DNA of 64,000 nt from Acidaminobacter hydrogenoformans DSM 2784 (GTDB taxonomy: Bacteria > Bacillota > Clostridia > Peptostreptococcales > Acidaminobacteraceae). The position numbers were made by a program, and so were the translations under genes. The notes under the pieces were generated by a model, which saw only the letters and a list, made by a program, of their open reading frames with translations, ran no database searches and was not told where the DNA came from. Below are positions 22,558-30,798 of the stretch, piece after piece; the stretch's first letter is position 1, and the number at the start of each line of letters is the position of its first letter. Location of the stretch: contig NZ_FMWL01000017.1 in the NCBI RefSeq assembly GCF_900103005.1, forward strand, positions 1-64,000, in the 5' to 3' direction.

Positions 22558-23655
22558 TCAATTGACCTCTGTCTTTTCTGCTTCCGAAGCTTCTTCTCCA
22601 GCTTGAACGTTTGTTTCTGATGCTGACTTTGAAGATCCGTTCTTCTTTCTCGGTCTGCCCGGCCGTCGCTTTTTCTTTTCAACAGGCTTGTCTGTCTCTG
22701 CAGCAACCTCTGGATTCCCCACGTTCTCCGCCCCAACCTCAGCCGCTTGTTCTTCTGCAGGCAATTTTGGCTCTGCCGCATTCTCTTCTGCGTCAGCTTT
22801 ATGCTTCTCTTCCGCCGGCTTTTTCCTGCGTCCGCGTGGTTTCTTCTTCACCTCTGCTGTTGCTTTTTCGGTTTCAACCACTTCGGATTGGTCGCTTTCC
22901 TTTGGTAACACAGCTGGACTTGGCGCTTCTAACACAGCCTCTGGCGTTAAATCTGCCTGTAGATCAGCAGTATCTGGTGCCTCATCACACGCAGTCTCTA
23001 TGACAGGCAGCGTCTTCTGATACTGCTTGTGAAGTGCCTTGAGCTTGCTGTAAATCTGATGGTTGCCTCTTTTCCCAAAAGACTTTGCCAAACGGTCGTG
23101 CAAGATTGCCAGAGTATGTGCTTCCCTGAAAATCCTGTCAATTTTCGAAAGTTCAGCCTCCGTCAATTTTAAACCTTCAAGACTCTTTATGACAGACTCA
23201 GCGTATTCCCACTCAGGACTATTGTGCGTCTCCTTTAAGCTTTCCTCACAGTTTTCAATAAGCTGGCCAATCTTTGCTATAGTTTCGAATTGAGAAATTT
23301 CAACGCCCCGCTTTGAAAAAACAGTCACGACGTTTTCATAACCACGGTCCTTACTGATGATCACAAACCGCGGCGCCAGTTTCTCATTTGCTTGCCGGCC
23401 TATCTGATAGCCTACTTCAGCGATCAGCTGAAAATCGAGATTGTTTTTCCCGGTGCCTATGGTGTGAATGATATTCAGTTCGCAATTCTTGCGAAGCAAG
23501 GTATCAAGTACAACCAAACTTATTTTATGAGAAACGCTGCTGATGAAAATAGTGACAGCATCTCCAACCCCCAAGGCTTCGACGCCTTCAAAGCCAGACT
23601 CGTGAACATTTTCATAGTCAATAAAACAATGTGTTTTTCTTTTTTCTCGGTTCAT
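22558..23655 (-). CDS. PIN-like domain protein with AT-hook-like basic tail
   Basis: A 365-residue protein. The N-terminal 150 residues start KTHCFIDYENVHESG and contain GKNNLDFQLIAEVG and FVIISKDRGYENVV, a spread of acidic residues fitting a PIN/NYN-type nuclease fold. Residues about 225-365 are low-complexity, rich in Ala, Glu, Lys and Pro, with two short basic blocks: KKPRGRRKKP and KKKRRPGRPRKKNG. The second contains the GRPRK core of AT-hooks. This suggests a nuclease tethered to A+T-rich DNA or RNA, but no activity is established. It has its own ribosome site (TAGGAG) and no obvious operon partner. Confidence 0.72.
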   Translation of the reverse strand: MNREKRKTHCFIDYENVHESGFEGVEALGVGDAVTIFISSVSHKISLVVLDTLLRKNCELNIIHTIGTGKNNLDFQLIAEVGYQIGRQANEKLAPRFVIISKDRGYENVVTVFSKRGVEISQFETIAKIGQLIENCEESLKETHNSPEWEYAESVIKSLEGLKLTEAELSKIDRIFREAHTLAILHDRLAKSFGKRGNHQIYSKLKALHKQYQKTLPVIETACDEAPDTADLQADLTPEAVLEAPSPAVLPKESDQSEVVETEKATAEVKKKPRGRRKKPAEEKHKADAEENAAEPKLPAEEQAAEVGAENVGNPEVAAETDKPVEKKKRRPGRPRKKNGSSKSASETNVQAGEEASEAEKTEVN

Positions 23656-23682
23656 ACCTTTCAGCGCTCCTAATTCTATGGT

Positions 23683-24783
23683 TTATGACGGTTCAGAAGG
23701 ATGGCCATCAGAACGCGTCTTCCTCCGTCTGTATAAATAGAGTGCGGCGGCGAGGATTATGAGCAGGACCACGACTATCGGCAAAAAAAAGATCATCATG
23801 AAGGCCATGCCATAGGAAGGTTTGATAATATTGAGTCCCAAAACCGCCAGACTGGCAACAACAAGTGCAACCGCTGCTTTTTTTCTCCTGCGCATCATGA
23901 GGGCTACTGCAAAACCCACTGCAGCAAGAGGCCAGGTCCACTGGAACAATATTGCTCTGGAATTTAGACCCAGCAGAAGCTGATCTTTGTCGATCAAACT
24001 CAAGTAAAAATCCTCGCTGCTTATGACATAATCCTTCAATAAGTAACGACCGCCGCCCGCGGACTCCAGCGGCAAGTTGGCATCAGCCTCCCAGTTTTCA
24101 GGCACTTTAAGTTCCAGGTCAAGTACGGCGTCCCCATCAAAGAAACTGGCTGGTGACAGCGCATAAAACAAGGTCCTGTACGGCGTGAAATAATCCGAGT
24201 CGTTGAGATAGCCACTCACTGCTTCATAAGCCACCTCGACTTCTGTCGTTTCCCGAGGGCCTAATGTCAGAACCCATTCGGTAATTCTTGCCGGGCTTCC
24301 CGTATCGCCATAGTAGGTTATTTGATCCTCGAGTGGCTTATTATACGGCGTCTCAAAAGTTGGGGAAGGATCGAAATGCCAATTGGTCAACTGATATTTT
24401 TCAGCGGGTATATCAACAAAAGGAAGTGTTTCCCCAGCTTGGGATACTTTAAAGCTCTGAGCTTCATAGTTGCCGCTCATGAACCAAAGGTTCAAGGTCT
24501 TATTTTCTTCAGCTGGATTTTCAAAGGTGTACAGTACTGTTATCGCAGCACTCAGCGTCACAGGATTCCATTCCATTGTGATGGTTTCACGAATCAGCTC
24601 AACCCCTGGATTTTCCTGGAATACCACTTGGCTACGGTCAGGAAGAATTCGGGGTGCTGCGCTATTCGCGAATACAGAGCCAGGCGCTGATGAAACAGTC
24701 AGTTGAAAACTCACCATAGCCACAAGCAACGCTAAGCACCTCACCCAAATAGGGCTTGTGCCTGGCTTTAGAAACACACGCAA
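23683..24783 (-). CDS. Exported membrane-anchored protein of unknown function
   Basis: A 366-residue protein, not recognised as a known family. A signal-type hydrophobic segment near residues 13-35 ends around SVFANSAAP. About 240 residues of soluble, Trp/Tyr-rich sequence follow, expected outside the cell, then three hydrophobic helices near the C-terminus (WTWPLAAVGFAVALMM, VALVVASLAVLGLN, MIFFLPIVVVLLIILAAAL) and a basic tail. The TTG at 24783 has AAAGGAGA 9 nt upstream; a TTG at 24816 has none. It could be an envelope sensor or assembly factor; nothing decides this. Confidence 0.65.
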   Translation of the reverse strand: MRVFLKPGTSPIWVRCLALLVAMVSFQLTVSSAPGSVFANSAAPRILPDRSQVVFQENPGVELIRETITMEWNPVTLSAAITVLYTFENPAEENKTLNLWFMSGNYEAQSFKVSQAGETLPFVDIPAEKYQLTNWHFDPSPTFETPYNKPLEDQITYYGDTGSPARITEWVLTLGPRETTEVEVAYEAVSGYLNDSDYFTPYRTLFYALSPASFFDGDAVLDLELKVPENWEADANLPLESAGGGRYLLKDYVISSEDFYLSLIDKDQLLLGLNSRAILFQWTWPLAAVGFAVALMMRRRKKAAVALVVASLAVLGLNIIKPSYGMAFMMIFFLPIVVVLLIILAAALYLYRRRKTRSDGHPSEPS

Positions 24784-24836
24784 GGAATTCACTCTCCTTT
24801 GTAAGGCAAACTTCAAGAAAAATCCAAAACTAAACT

Positions 24837-25619
24837 TTAACCTCTACTTTGTTGTTTTTGAAAAACGTAGCTTGTCATAGAGACGGATCCCATGACGCAC
24901 GCCTCGTTAAAAACCGTCAGCTCGTCGTCCTCCCTGCTCGCGCCAAGGACGTAGAGCAACGGATCGTAATGTTCACGGGTTTCAAATGCCAATTCAGCAC
25001 ATGGCCCCGCCATTTTGTGGTTCAACACCGCATCCAACTGCCCCTCTTCAATATGACTTCGAATGTAACCATCAAATTCATAGGCCCAATCAAAGCCATT
25101 TGGCATGTCCATACGAACGCGCCTGAGATTATGGACGACATTGCCACTGCCCAGGATCATAACCCCTTCATCTCTGAGGCGGGACAAAGCGCGCCCTATT
25201 TTAAGGTGATTTTCCGGGGCTGTATTTGCATCTATGCTGAGCTGAAGCACTGGAATGTCACGCTCAGGATACATGACATGAAGCACTGACCAAGTCCCGT
25301 GATCCAGTCCCCAGCTGTTGTCTTCCACAACCGGAACTGGAATCATTTTCCTTATTTTATCGCTGGTATCAGGGGCGCCTGGCGCGTCATAGACAATTTG
25401 ATAAAGCGCTGCCGGAAATCCATACATGTCATGAATCGTTCTGGGCGCTGGCTCGCTGCTGATTCTAGTGCCCCGGGTATACCAATGCGCGGAAACAGAA
25501 AGTATGACAGTGGGACGCGGCAAGGTTCCGGCTATATGGCGCCAGCCTTTTGTAAATGCGTTGTCTTCTATTGCATTCATAGGCGATCCGTGGCCTATGA
25601 ATAATGCGGGCATTCTCAC
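24837..25619 (-). CDS. DODA-type extradiol dioxygenase family protein (YgiD-like)
   Basis: A 260-residue LigB-superfamily protein. It opens MPALFIGHGSPMNAIEDN, has SAHWYTRGT, the MYGFPAALYQ segment and GSGNVVHNLR; the histidines at these places bind the metal in 4,5-DOPA dioxygenases. In bacteria the physiological substrate is often unknown. It overlaps the end of rluF by four bases, so the two are co-translated. The GTG at 25619 (GGGAGG 9 nt upstream) and ATG at 25613 are both possible starts. An oxygen-dependent ring cleavage would be odd in a strict anaerobe, so another role is likely. Confidence 0.83.
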   Translation of the reverse strand: MRMPALFIGHGSPMNAIEDNAFTKGWRHIAGTLPRPTVILSVSAHWYTRGTRISSEPAPRTIHDMYGFPAALYQIVYDAPGAPDTSDKIRKMIPVPVVEDNSWGLDHGTWSVLHVMYPERDIPVLQLSIDANTAPENHLKIGRALSRLRDEGVMILGSGNVVHNLRRVRMDMPNGFDWAYEFDGYIRSHIEEGQLDAVLNHKMAGPCAELAFETREHYDPLLYVLGASREDDELTVFNEACVMGSVSMTSYVFQKQQSRG

Positions 25620-26380
25620 TTTTTCCTGCCTCCCTTGTGTTTCGCTGCATCTGACTTCGTTGCCCCAGGGGCTGATAGCTGCCCATGCCTGAGCTCGGCA
25701 ATTTCTTCCTTAGTCAGCGGGCGCCATTGTCCAACGCGTAGGTCCCCAAGGCGCAGCGACATGATTCGGGTGCGTTTCAGCTTGATCACCTCGTAACCCA
25801 TGGCTTCACACATCCTCCTAATCTGCCGGTTCAGTCCCTGAGACAAAACTATACGAAAGCCATATTCAGAGACCCTGACAACTTTGCAGGGCTTTGTTTT
25901 GGTATGCTGTTTTCTGACAGGATTGTAAATCCTAATCCCGTTAGACATGGCTTTAACAAACTCCGGTGTCACAGGACGATTGACTTGAACAAGATACTCT
26001 TTTTCATGGGCATTTTCTTCCCTGAGCACCTCATTAACGATCCCGCCGTCATTGGTTAAGATGATCAGCCCTTCTGAATCTTTGTCCAATCTCCCCACCG
26101 GAAAGATCCTGTAAGGGTGATTGACAAAATCAATAATGTTTCCTTTGATATGTCTCTCAGTAGTACACGTGATCCCCACTGGTTTATTCAGGGCTATATA
26201 GACGTTTGGAACGCGTTTCTTGATATGCCGGCCTTCTACCTCAACGTGGTCTTCTTCGCTTACCTGTGTGCCCACGCCGGCAAGCACGCCGTTGACTTTC
26301 ACTTTTCCTTCAAGGATAAGGCGGTCGGCTTCCCTTCTGGAGCATATTCCCGTACTGCTGATAAAAACATTTAGTCTCAT
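25616..26380 (-). CDS. rluF: 23S rRNA pseudouridine synthase RluF family
   Basis: A 254-residue RsuA/RluB/E/F-type pseudouridine synthase. An S4 RNA-binding domain occupies residues 1-60 (MRLNVFISSTGICSRREADRLI). The catalytic motif VGRLDKDSEGLIILTNDG supplies the active-site Asp. ALNKPVGITCTTE and GLNRQIRRMCEAMGY are typical of RluF, which modifies U2604 of 23S rRNA. The C-terminal 25 residues are a basic tail. It starts an operon with the YgiD-like gene. RluB-type specificity is the alternative. Confidence 0.87.
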   Translation of the reverse strand: MRLNVFISSTGICSRREADRLILEGKVKVNGVLAGVGTQVSEEDHVEVEGRHIKKRVPNVYIALNKPVGITCTTERHIKGNIIDFVNHPYRIFPVGRLDKDSEGLIILTNDGGIVNEVLREENAHEKEYLVQVNRPVTPEFVKAMSNGIRIYNPVRKQHTKTKPCKVVRVSEYGFRIVLSQGLNRQIRRMCEAMGYEVIKLKRTRIMSLRLGDLRVGQWRPLTKEEIAELRHGQLSAPGATKSDAAKHKGGRKK

Positions 26381-26503
26381 TTAAAGTCACTCCATACCTA
26401 CGAAAGCTTTTCAGCAAATCCTATGAATGATTCCCAAAAGGTTGCTTTTATACGTTTTTATTTCTAAAATAGAATAAGGCGTCAATTAGAGCATTCCCCG
26501 GAC

Positions 26504-26528
26504 ATTGATCTTCTGGTATTGATCTTCT
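26504..26528 (+). repeat. Direct repeat ATTGATCTTCT x2 upstream of the AEC transporter
   Basis: ATTGATCTTCT occurs at 26504-26514 and again at 26518-26528, 14 bp apart. It lies in the 229-bp divergent region between rluF and the AEC transporter gene. Spacing is more than one helical turn; an operator role is only a possibility. Nothing else was recognised in this gap. Confidence 0.35.
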
Positions 26529-26609
26529 CCCGAACTTATAGAAAGAGGTCGTTCAATTGCCCAAATATTCAAACACGCTAAAATTTTCCTGCGAAACGAG
26601 ATCTGCTTC

Positions 26610-27608
26610 ATGAATAAATTCCTGCTTTCCATCAGCATTATCTTTTTAGGTCTTTTAACGGGCCAAATCGCAAAACGTCTGCTTCTAAACAAAACAGCCG
26701 GGTGGGAGGACGCCAAAGCTTCACACTATCTTGCACACGCTGAAACCACTGTCAAAAAGATGCAGCTGTTTGCAATGTTTGGTTTAAACCCCATAGTGAC
26801 CTTTGGTGCTTTCTGGGTCGTCCGGCTGGACGACCTTCGCTATGCCGCGCTTCCGCTTATTGGCGCTGCCGCCATCATTTCTGGAGGTGGCCTCGCTTAT
26901 GTGGTCTCAAGAGTTATGGGCCACTCAAAATATCAAACCGGCGCATTCTTTTGTTCTGGCGCGTTCTCAAACCTCGGAAGCTTTGGAAGTCTCTTTTGCT
27001 TTATCTTTCTGGGAGAAGCCAGCTACGCCTTAGCCTCAATGTATCGTTTGCTGGAGGAATTCCTTTATCTGTTGGTTGGCTATCCAATCGCTAAGCTGCA
27101 CGGTAAAGCTTCTGAGAAAGACCATGAGCAATCACCACTCCTGCGCATTCTGAAGGATCCCGTATTTCAGATTTATATCACCAGTATCTCAGCCGGTCTG
27201 ATCCTGAACTTTTCCGGCATGCATCGCCCAGCGTTTTTTTCACCCATGAGCGCAGCTATCATTCCATTTTCGTCCTTTTTGTTAGTGACTTCTATAGGCT
27301 ACCGGTTAAAATTCAGTGCTGTCAGACTTTATCTTAAAGAATGTATCGCGATTTCAGGCGTAAAATTTGCCGCCGTTCCGGCAATTGCAATGATCCTTTC
27401 CTTCGCCATAGGGCTGAATGACCTACAGGATGGACTGGTCGTGAAAGTCATCCTGATTATGTCTTCCATGCCGCCAGCCTTTCATTCTCTGATTCCTCCA
27501 CAGCTTTATGGACTGGATGCAGATATGGCAAATTCCATCTGGCTTTTTTGTACTGGAATGCTGATTTTGGTGCTGCCTGTTCTCTACTTCCTTCAAGGCC
27601 TGATTTAA
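26610..27608 (+). CDS. AEC (auxin efflux carrier) family transporter
   Basis: A 332-residue membrane protein with about ten hydrophobic spans. It belongs to the AEC family by pattern: an N-terminal MNKFLLSISIIFLGLLTGQIAKR helix, the GAFSNLGSFGS loop in the middle and the late MSSMPPAFHSLIPPQLYGLD loop. Family members carry malate, other dicarboxylates or auxin-like acids. The ribosome site is weak (no clear AGGAG near ATG 26610), so expression may be low or the start misplaced. A strong terminator follows. Substrate is unknown. Confidence 0.8.
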   Translation: MNKFLLSISIIFLGLLTGQIAKRLLLNKTAGWEDAKASHYLAHAETTVKKMQLFAMFGLNPIVTFGAFWVVRLDDLRYAALPLIGAAAIISGGGLAYVVSRVMGHSKYQTGAFFCSGAFSNLGSFGSLFCFIFLGEASYALASMYRLLEEFLYLLVGYPIAKLHGKASEKDHEQSPLLRILKDPVFQIYITSISAGLILNFSGMHRPAFFSPMSAAIIPFSSFLLVTSIGYRLKFSAVRLYLKECIAISGVKFAAVPAIAMILSFAIGLNDLQDGLVVKVILIMSSMPPAFHSLIPPQLYGLDADMANSIWLFCTGMLILVLPVLYFLQGLI

Positions 27609-27689
27609 GAAATAGTGAAGCTATCCGTTACAGAGATACGGTGCAGCCAACCAAGCTTTGCTGCAAGACAACTAAAGTCATTGCAAGGA

Positions 27690-27727
27690 ATGAGACCGCT
27701 TATGACAAGCGGTCTCATTTAATTTTC
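27690..27727 (+). terminator. Terminator of the AEC transporter gene
   Basis: ATGAGACCGCTT and AAGCGGTCTCAT form a perfect 12-bp stem on a 5-nt loop, followed by TTTAATTTTC on the plus strand. Confidence 0.85.
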
Positions 27728-27783
27728 ATCTATTGGCGCTTGACCAAAGTCTTTGAACCCCTGTAGCTCAGCAGAAACAGTCT

Positions 27784-29244
27784 CTATTTCTGTTTACATC
27801 CCTCAGAAAGGTACTTCGAAATTTCTGCAGCGAGATGGCTGTGAACTTCAGCGAGCGCTTCACGCAGATCATCCCCTTGCAGGTTTCGAAATGCGAGATA
27901 GGCTTCCTGAGCGTCATCCAAGTCACTCAACGCGCCCGCAAACCCTGTTGCCATCTCCTTGCCCGCCTTATCCATAAGCGCTTTGGAAACCGCCACGTCA
28001 TGAAGAGCACCAGCCAGCGTCTGATAAGCTTCAAGAACTTTTAATAACGCATGTGGCTCTTGTTCTACAAGGCCGCTCGATGCCCTAAGCACATACCTTA
28101 TTTTTTTGACGGCAATCCGGCTCCTATGAACTGAACCCTCATCCTCAAAATCGCACCTTCCAAAGTCACTTAACCAGCGGTCCATGAGACGGTGTAATCG
28201 CTTCATCACAAAGACGTCGAGAGGTGCTTTCGCGCTGGCCTTCTTAAGCTTCGCCTTTTTCATGACCAGAAAGCATTCTTCGAGCGGCTTAATCCAACCA
28301 TTTCCAAGTTCACGTAAAGCGTTGTCCCCTGCCCATTGTTCCAGATAAACCTTCCGTGCAGCTGCCCAATTCAGATGTTTGTCATCCTTCTCACCCTGGC
28401 TGCCGCCTTTGTTGCTTTGTGGAATGAGCTGAGACGTATAGACCTTCAAAGCCTCCAGCTCAACCGCGTGTTCCCTGGCAGTTTCAAAGATGTGCAGGAC
28501 TTCCGTCAAATGATTCTGGATCCTTCGATAATCCTTGGCTTTGATCAGAGGCTTAAAAAGATACTGAATCGCTTTGATCTGCCTTATATAAACTCTGATG
28601 TCATGAACCAGCACCTGATCCAACATGCGGTCCTGATGAAGCGCAACCCAAGCACTTGCCTGTGACACGGCCCTCAAGTACCCTTGGCGGATTGTACCAT
28701 CCTTGGATGAGAGCATCAAAGGATGGCCAGCGTTTTTCAAAGTTAAAGACTTAAGCTCATCTATGACTTTAGAGGCACGCAGGCCCCACGAAGGCTTCAG
28801 AAGGACTGGATCACCCTCAAGGAAGCGGTGAAAGACATCTGCATCTTTTAGAAGCTCATCATATGGCCCGTGATCTTTACCTTTGGAAGAATGATGCCGG
28901 ACAGCGCTGACAACGCATGAATGCAACTCTTTTGGCAGCAGCTTGTTTTCATTAAGAAAGGCAGCGACAGACACAGCCCCGGTTTCAGCGTGATGCACCA
29001 GGCTGCCATTTGGCCTTAGTCGGCCTGCATCATGCAGCAAACCAATGATCTCTGCTATTTGTGGATCCAATCCACGGCCAGGAGCCAATAAGGCCATCAA
29101 CGACGCTACTGTGCGAACATGAAAAAGCTCTTCCGCAATAGTCTGCAGACAGATTGGATTCCTCTTGTGCCAGCCCTCGAAAACCCAGTTTTCAATCACT
29201 TGCGTTAAACATGAATTCTCGCCTGTGAAAGCCGCGTCTTTCAT
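27784..29244 (-). CDS. HD domain-CHAD domain fusion protein
   Basis: A 486-residue protein. Residues about 20-150 form an HD phosphohydrolase domain with H...LLHDAGRL and later VHH and VRHHS histidines. Residues about 215-480 form a CHAD domain, with VHDIRVYIRQIKA and HRSRIAVKKIRYVLRA basic helices and the ALHDVAVSKAL segment. CHAD domains bind inorganic polyphosphate through such basic helices. ATG 29244 (AAGGGA 7 nt upstream) is chosen over an upstream TTG that would overlap the next gene. A polyphosphate kinase gene lies 3.6 kb upstream on the same strand. A hydrolase brought to polyphosphate granules is a reasonable guess. Confidence 0.82.
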   Translation of the reverse strand: MKDAAFTGENSCLTQVIENWVFEGWHKRNPICLQTIAEELFHVRTVASLMALLAPGRGLDPQIAEIIGLLHDAGRLRPNGSLVHHAETGAVSVAAFLNENKLLPKELHSCVVSAVRHHSSKGKDHGPYDELLKDADVFHRFLEGDPVLLKPSWGLRASKVIDELKSLTLKNAGHPLMLSSKDGTIRQGYLRAVSQASAWVALHQDRMLDQVLVHDIRVYIRQIKAIQYLFKPLIKAKDYRRIQNHLTEVLHIFETAREHAVELEALKVYTSQLIPQSNKGGSQGEKDDKHLNWAAARKVYLEQWAGDNALRELGNGWIKPLEECFLVMKKAKLKKASAKAPLDVFVMKRLHRLMDRWLSDFGRCDFEDEGSVHRSRIAVKKIRYVLRASSGLVEQEPHALLKVLEAYQTLAGALHDVAVSKALMDKAGKEMATGFAGALSDLDDAQEAYLAFRNLQGDDLREALAEVHSHLAAEISKYLSEGCKQK

Positions 29245-29269
29245 AACATCATCCCTTAAATTATGGGCT

Positions 29270-30184
29270 TCAGCGATACCTCGATGGTACAAACTGAATC
29301 TTTCTCACCAGCCAGGTAATCCCTTGGAGTGGTACATCTGGCGCCACTTGGTTGCCCTCCTGCGCCTTAATAAACGCTTCAAAGAGCGCTTTCTTTTCCG
29401 GATGCTTCTGCATAAGCTCCTCCGCGCGACCTCGAATAAGCTCTTTCTGCGCTTCATTGAAGGCAAAAAGCGCTTTGCCTTCCGTAACAATAGTTGCTAC
29501 GACCTCCAGCCCCTCTGCCCTGAAAAGCGCCAGCCACTCTTCGTAAGTTAAATAAGGTGCTTCCAACACCTCAGGCGGAAACTCAGGGATCTCGTCAATG
29601 GATTTCTTAGCCGAACCGCACTTAGAACCTGCGACTTCTGACATCTTCAGCGTTTCAACGCCTGCTGCATTATTTTCTTCGTTGATTTTATAAGCATCAT
29701 TGATCAACAAATAACCGCTTTCTTTGATGACATGCCGAATCATTCGGATTGTCTCTGCTGGCGTTCCCAAAACGTCCATAATGGCATCCAGAATCGCGAC
29801 GTCGTAATTTCTTTCAGTCAGAACCGCTTCATTTATGTCACCAACGGCAAATTCACAGAGTGCTTCGACATCGTTTGCCTGTGCATGTTTTTCGGCCGCG
29901 TCTATAAACTCTGGGATAATATCAATGCCCTTGACATGACAGCCCAATGTGCGGGCAAGATAAACCGGCGCCGCGCCTTTCGCGCACCCCATATCGATCA
30001 TCTGAAGTTTGTGCGGAGATGGCAAATACGCCTCAATCAATGCTCTCATGTCCTCCGGCGATGAACCAAGGTCCCATATATCCACCAGCAGCTCCGGCAA
30101 ATATGGAATAAGTTCCGGCGTCTGAGCGGTCAGCGACTTGGCCAGTTTTTCTGCGACTTCATCCTTGTAGGTTTTCTGATACAT
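29270..30184 (-). CDS. Class I SAM-dependent methyltransferase
   Basis: A 304-residue protein with a Rossmann methyltransferase core: LQMIDMGCAKGAAPVYLAR (motif I, near residue 60), an acidic end of strand 2 (KGIDIIPEF), and VAILDAIMDVLG. Cys in motif I (GCAKGA) replaces the more usual GxGxG pattern but the glycine framework is intact. The ATG at 30184 follows GGAGG by 8 nt. The substrate is unknown. The protein ends about 26 bp before the HD-CHAD start. Confidence 0.8.
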   Translation of the reverse strand: MYQKTYKDEVAEKLAKSLTAQTPELIPYLPELLVDIWDLGSSPEDMRALIEAYLPSPHKLQMIDMGCAKGAAPVYLARTLGCHVKGIDIIPEFIDAAEKHAQANDVEALCEFAVGDINEAVLTERNYDVAILDAIMDVLGTPAETIRMIRHVIKESGYLLINDAYKINEENNAAGVETLKMSEVAGSKCGSAKKSIDEIPEFPPEVLEAPYLTYEEWLALFRAEGLEVVATIVTEGKALFAFNEAQKELIRGRAEELMQKHPEKKALFEAFIKAQEGNQVAPDVPLQGITWLVRKIQFVPSRYR

Positions 30185-30231
30185 TGCCATCACCTCCTCA
30201 AATTGTTGGTAATCCTATAATAAGTTTTCCA

Positions 30232-30798
30232 TTAGAAAACATAATTCACCGTACCTTCACGACGGTCCATAGCCTTTGGCAATGGGCCTTCCGGATAACC
30301 AATAGACAAAGCTGAGCAAACGACATTTCCCTTGGGAACCCCAAGCGCACTCATAGCTTCCCTTACCTCAGGCTCCTCCCTCAGACGCGTCAAAACATGG
30401 ACCCAGCAGCTCCCCAAACCCAGGGCATGCGCAGCCAGCATCATATTCCCTGCTGCGAGCGCAGCGTCAGAAACCGGAGACAAAGAAATTGAATTCGCAG
30501 CGTTGCTGATAATTACCAGCACTGGCGCGCCATAAAAATAATTAAAATCTGAAAGAGCGCCCATTTTCTTCAGATAGGGGTCCTCTGATCTGTTCAGCGC
30601 ATTATAAACAGTCTCTTCCAGCGCCTCAAGCTTCTCTCGGTTCTGGATTACACTGAAGTGCCAGCTTTGAGCATTCATACCACTTGGAGCATATTGACCT
30701 GCTTCAATGATCTGACTCAGGATTTCTTGCCGAACAGGCGCCTCCGAATATTTTCTGATGCTCCTTCGGTTTAAAATTGCTTCAATGACAGTGTTCAT
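30232..30798 (-). CDS. Nitroreductase family FMN oxidoreductase
   Basis: A 188-residue nitroreductase. RRSIRKY near residue 10, APSGMNAQSWHF, and GLGSCWVHVLTRL with a later IGYPEG are the standard FMN-binding positions. ATG 30798 overlaps the rRNA methyltransferase stop (ATGA) with GGGGAGG 9 nt upstream, so the two are co-translated. Substrates of such enzymes are broad (quinones, nitro compounds, flavins). Confidence 0.87.
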   Translation of the reverse strand: MNTVIEAILNRRSIRKYSEAPVRQEILSQIIEAGQYAPSGMNAQSWHFSVIQNREKLEALEETVYNALNRSEDPYLKKMGALSDFNYFYGAPVLVIISNAANSISLSPVSDAALAAGNMMLAAHALGLGSCWVHVLTRLREEPEVREAMSALGVPKGNVVCSALSIGYPEGPLPKAMDRREGTVNYVF

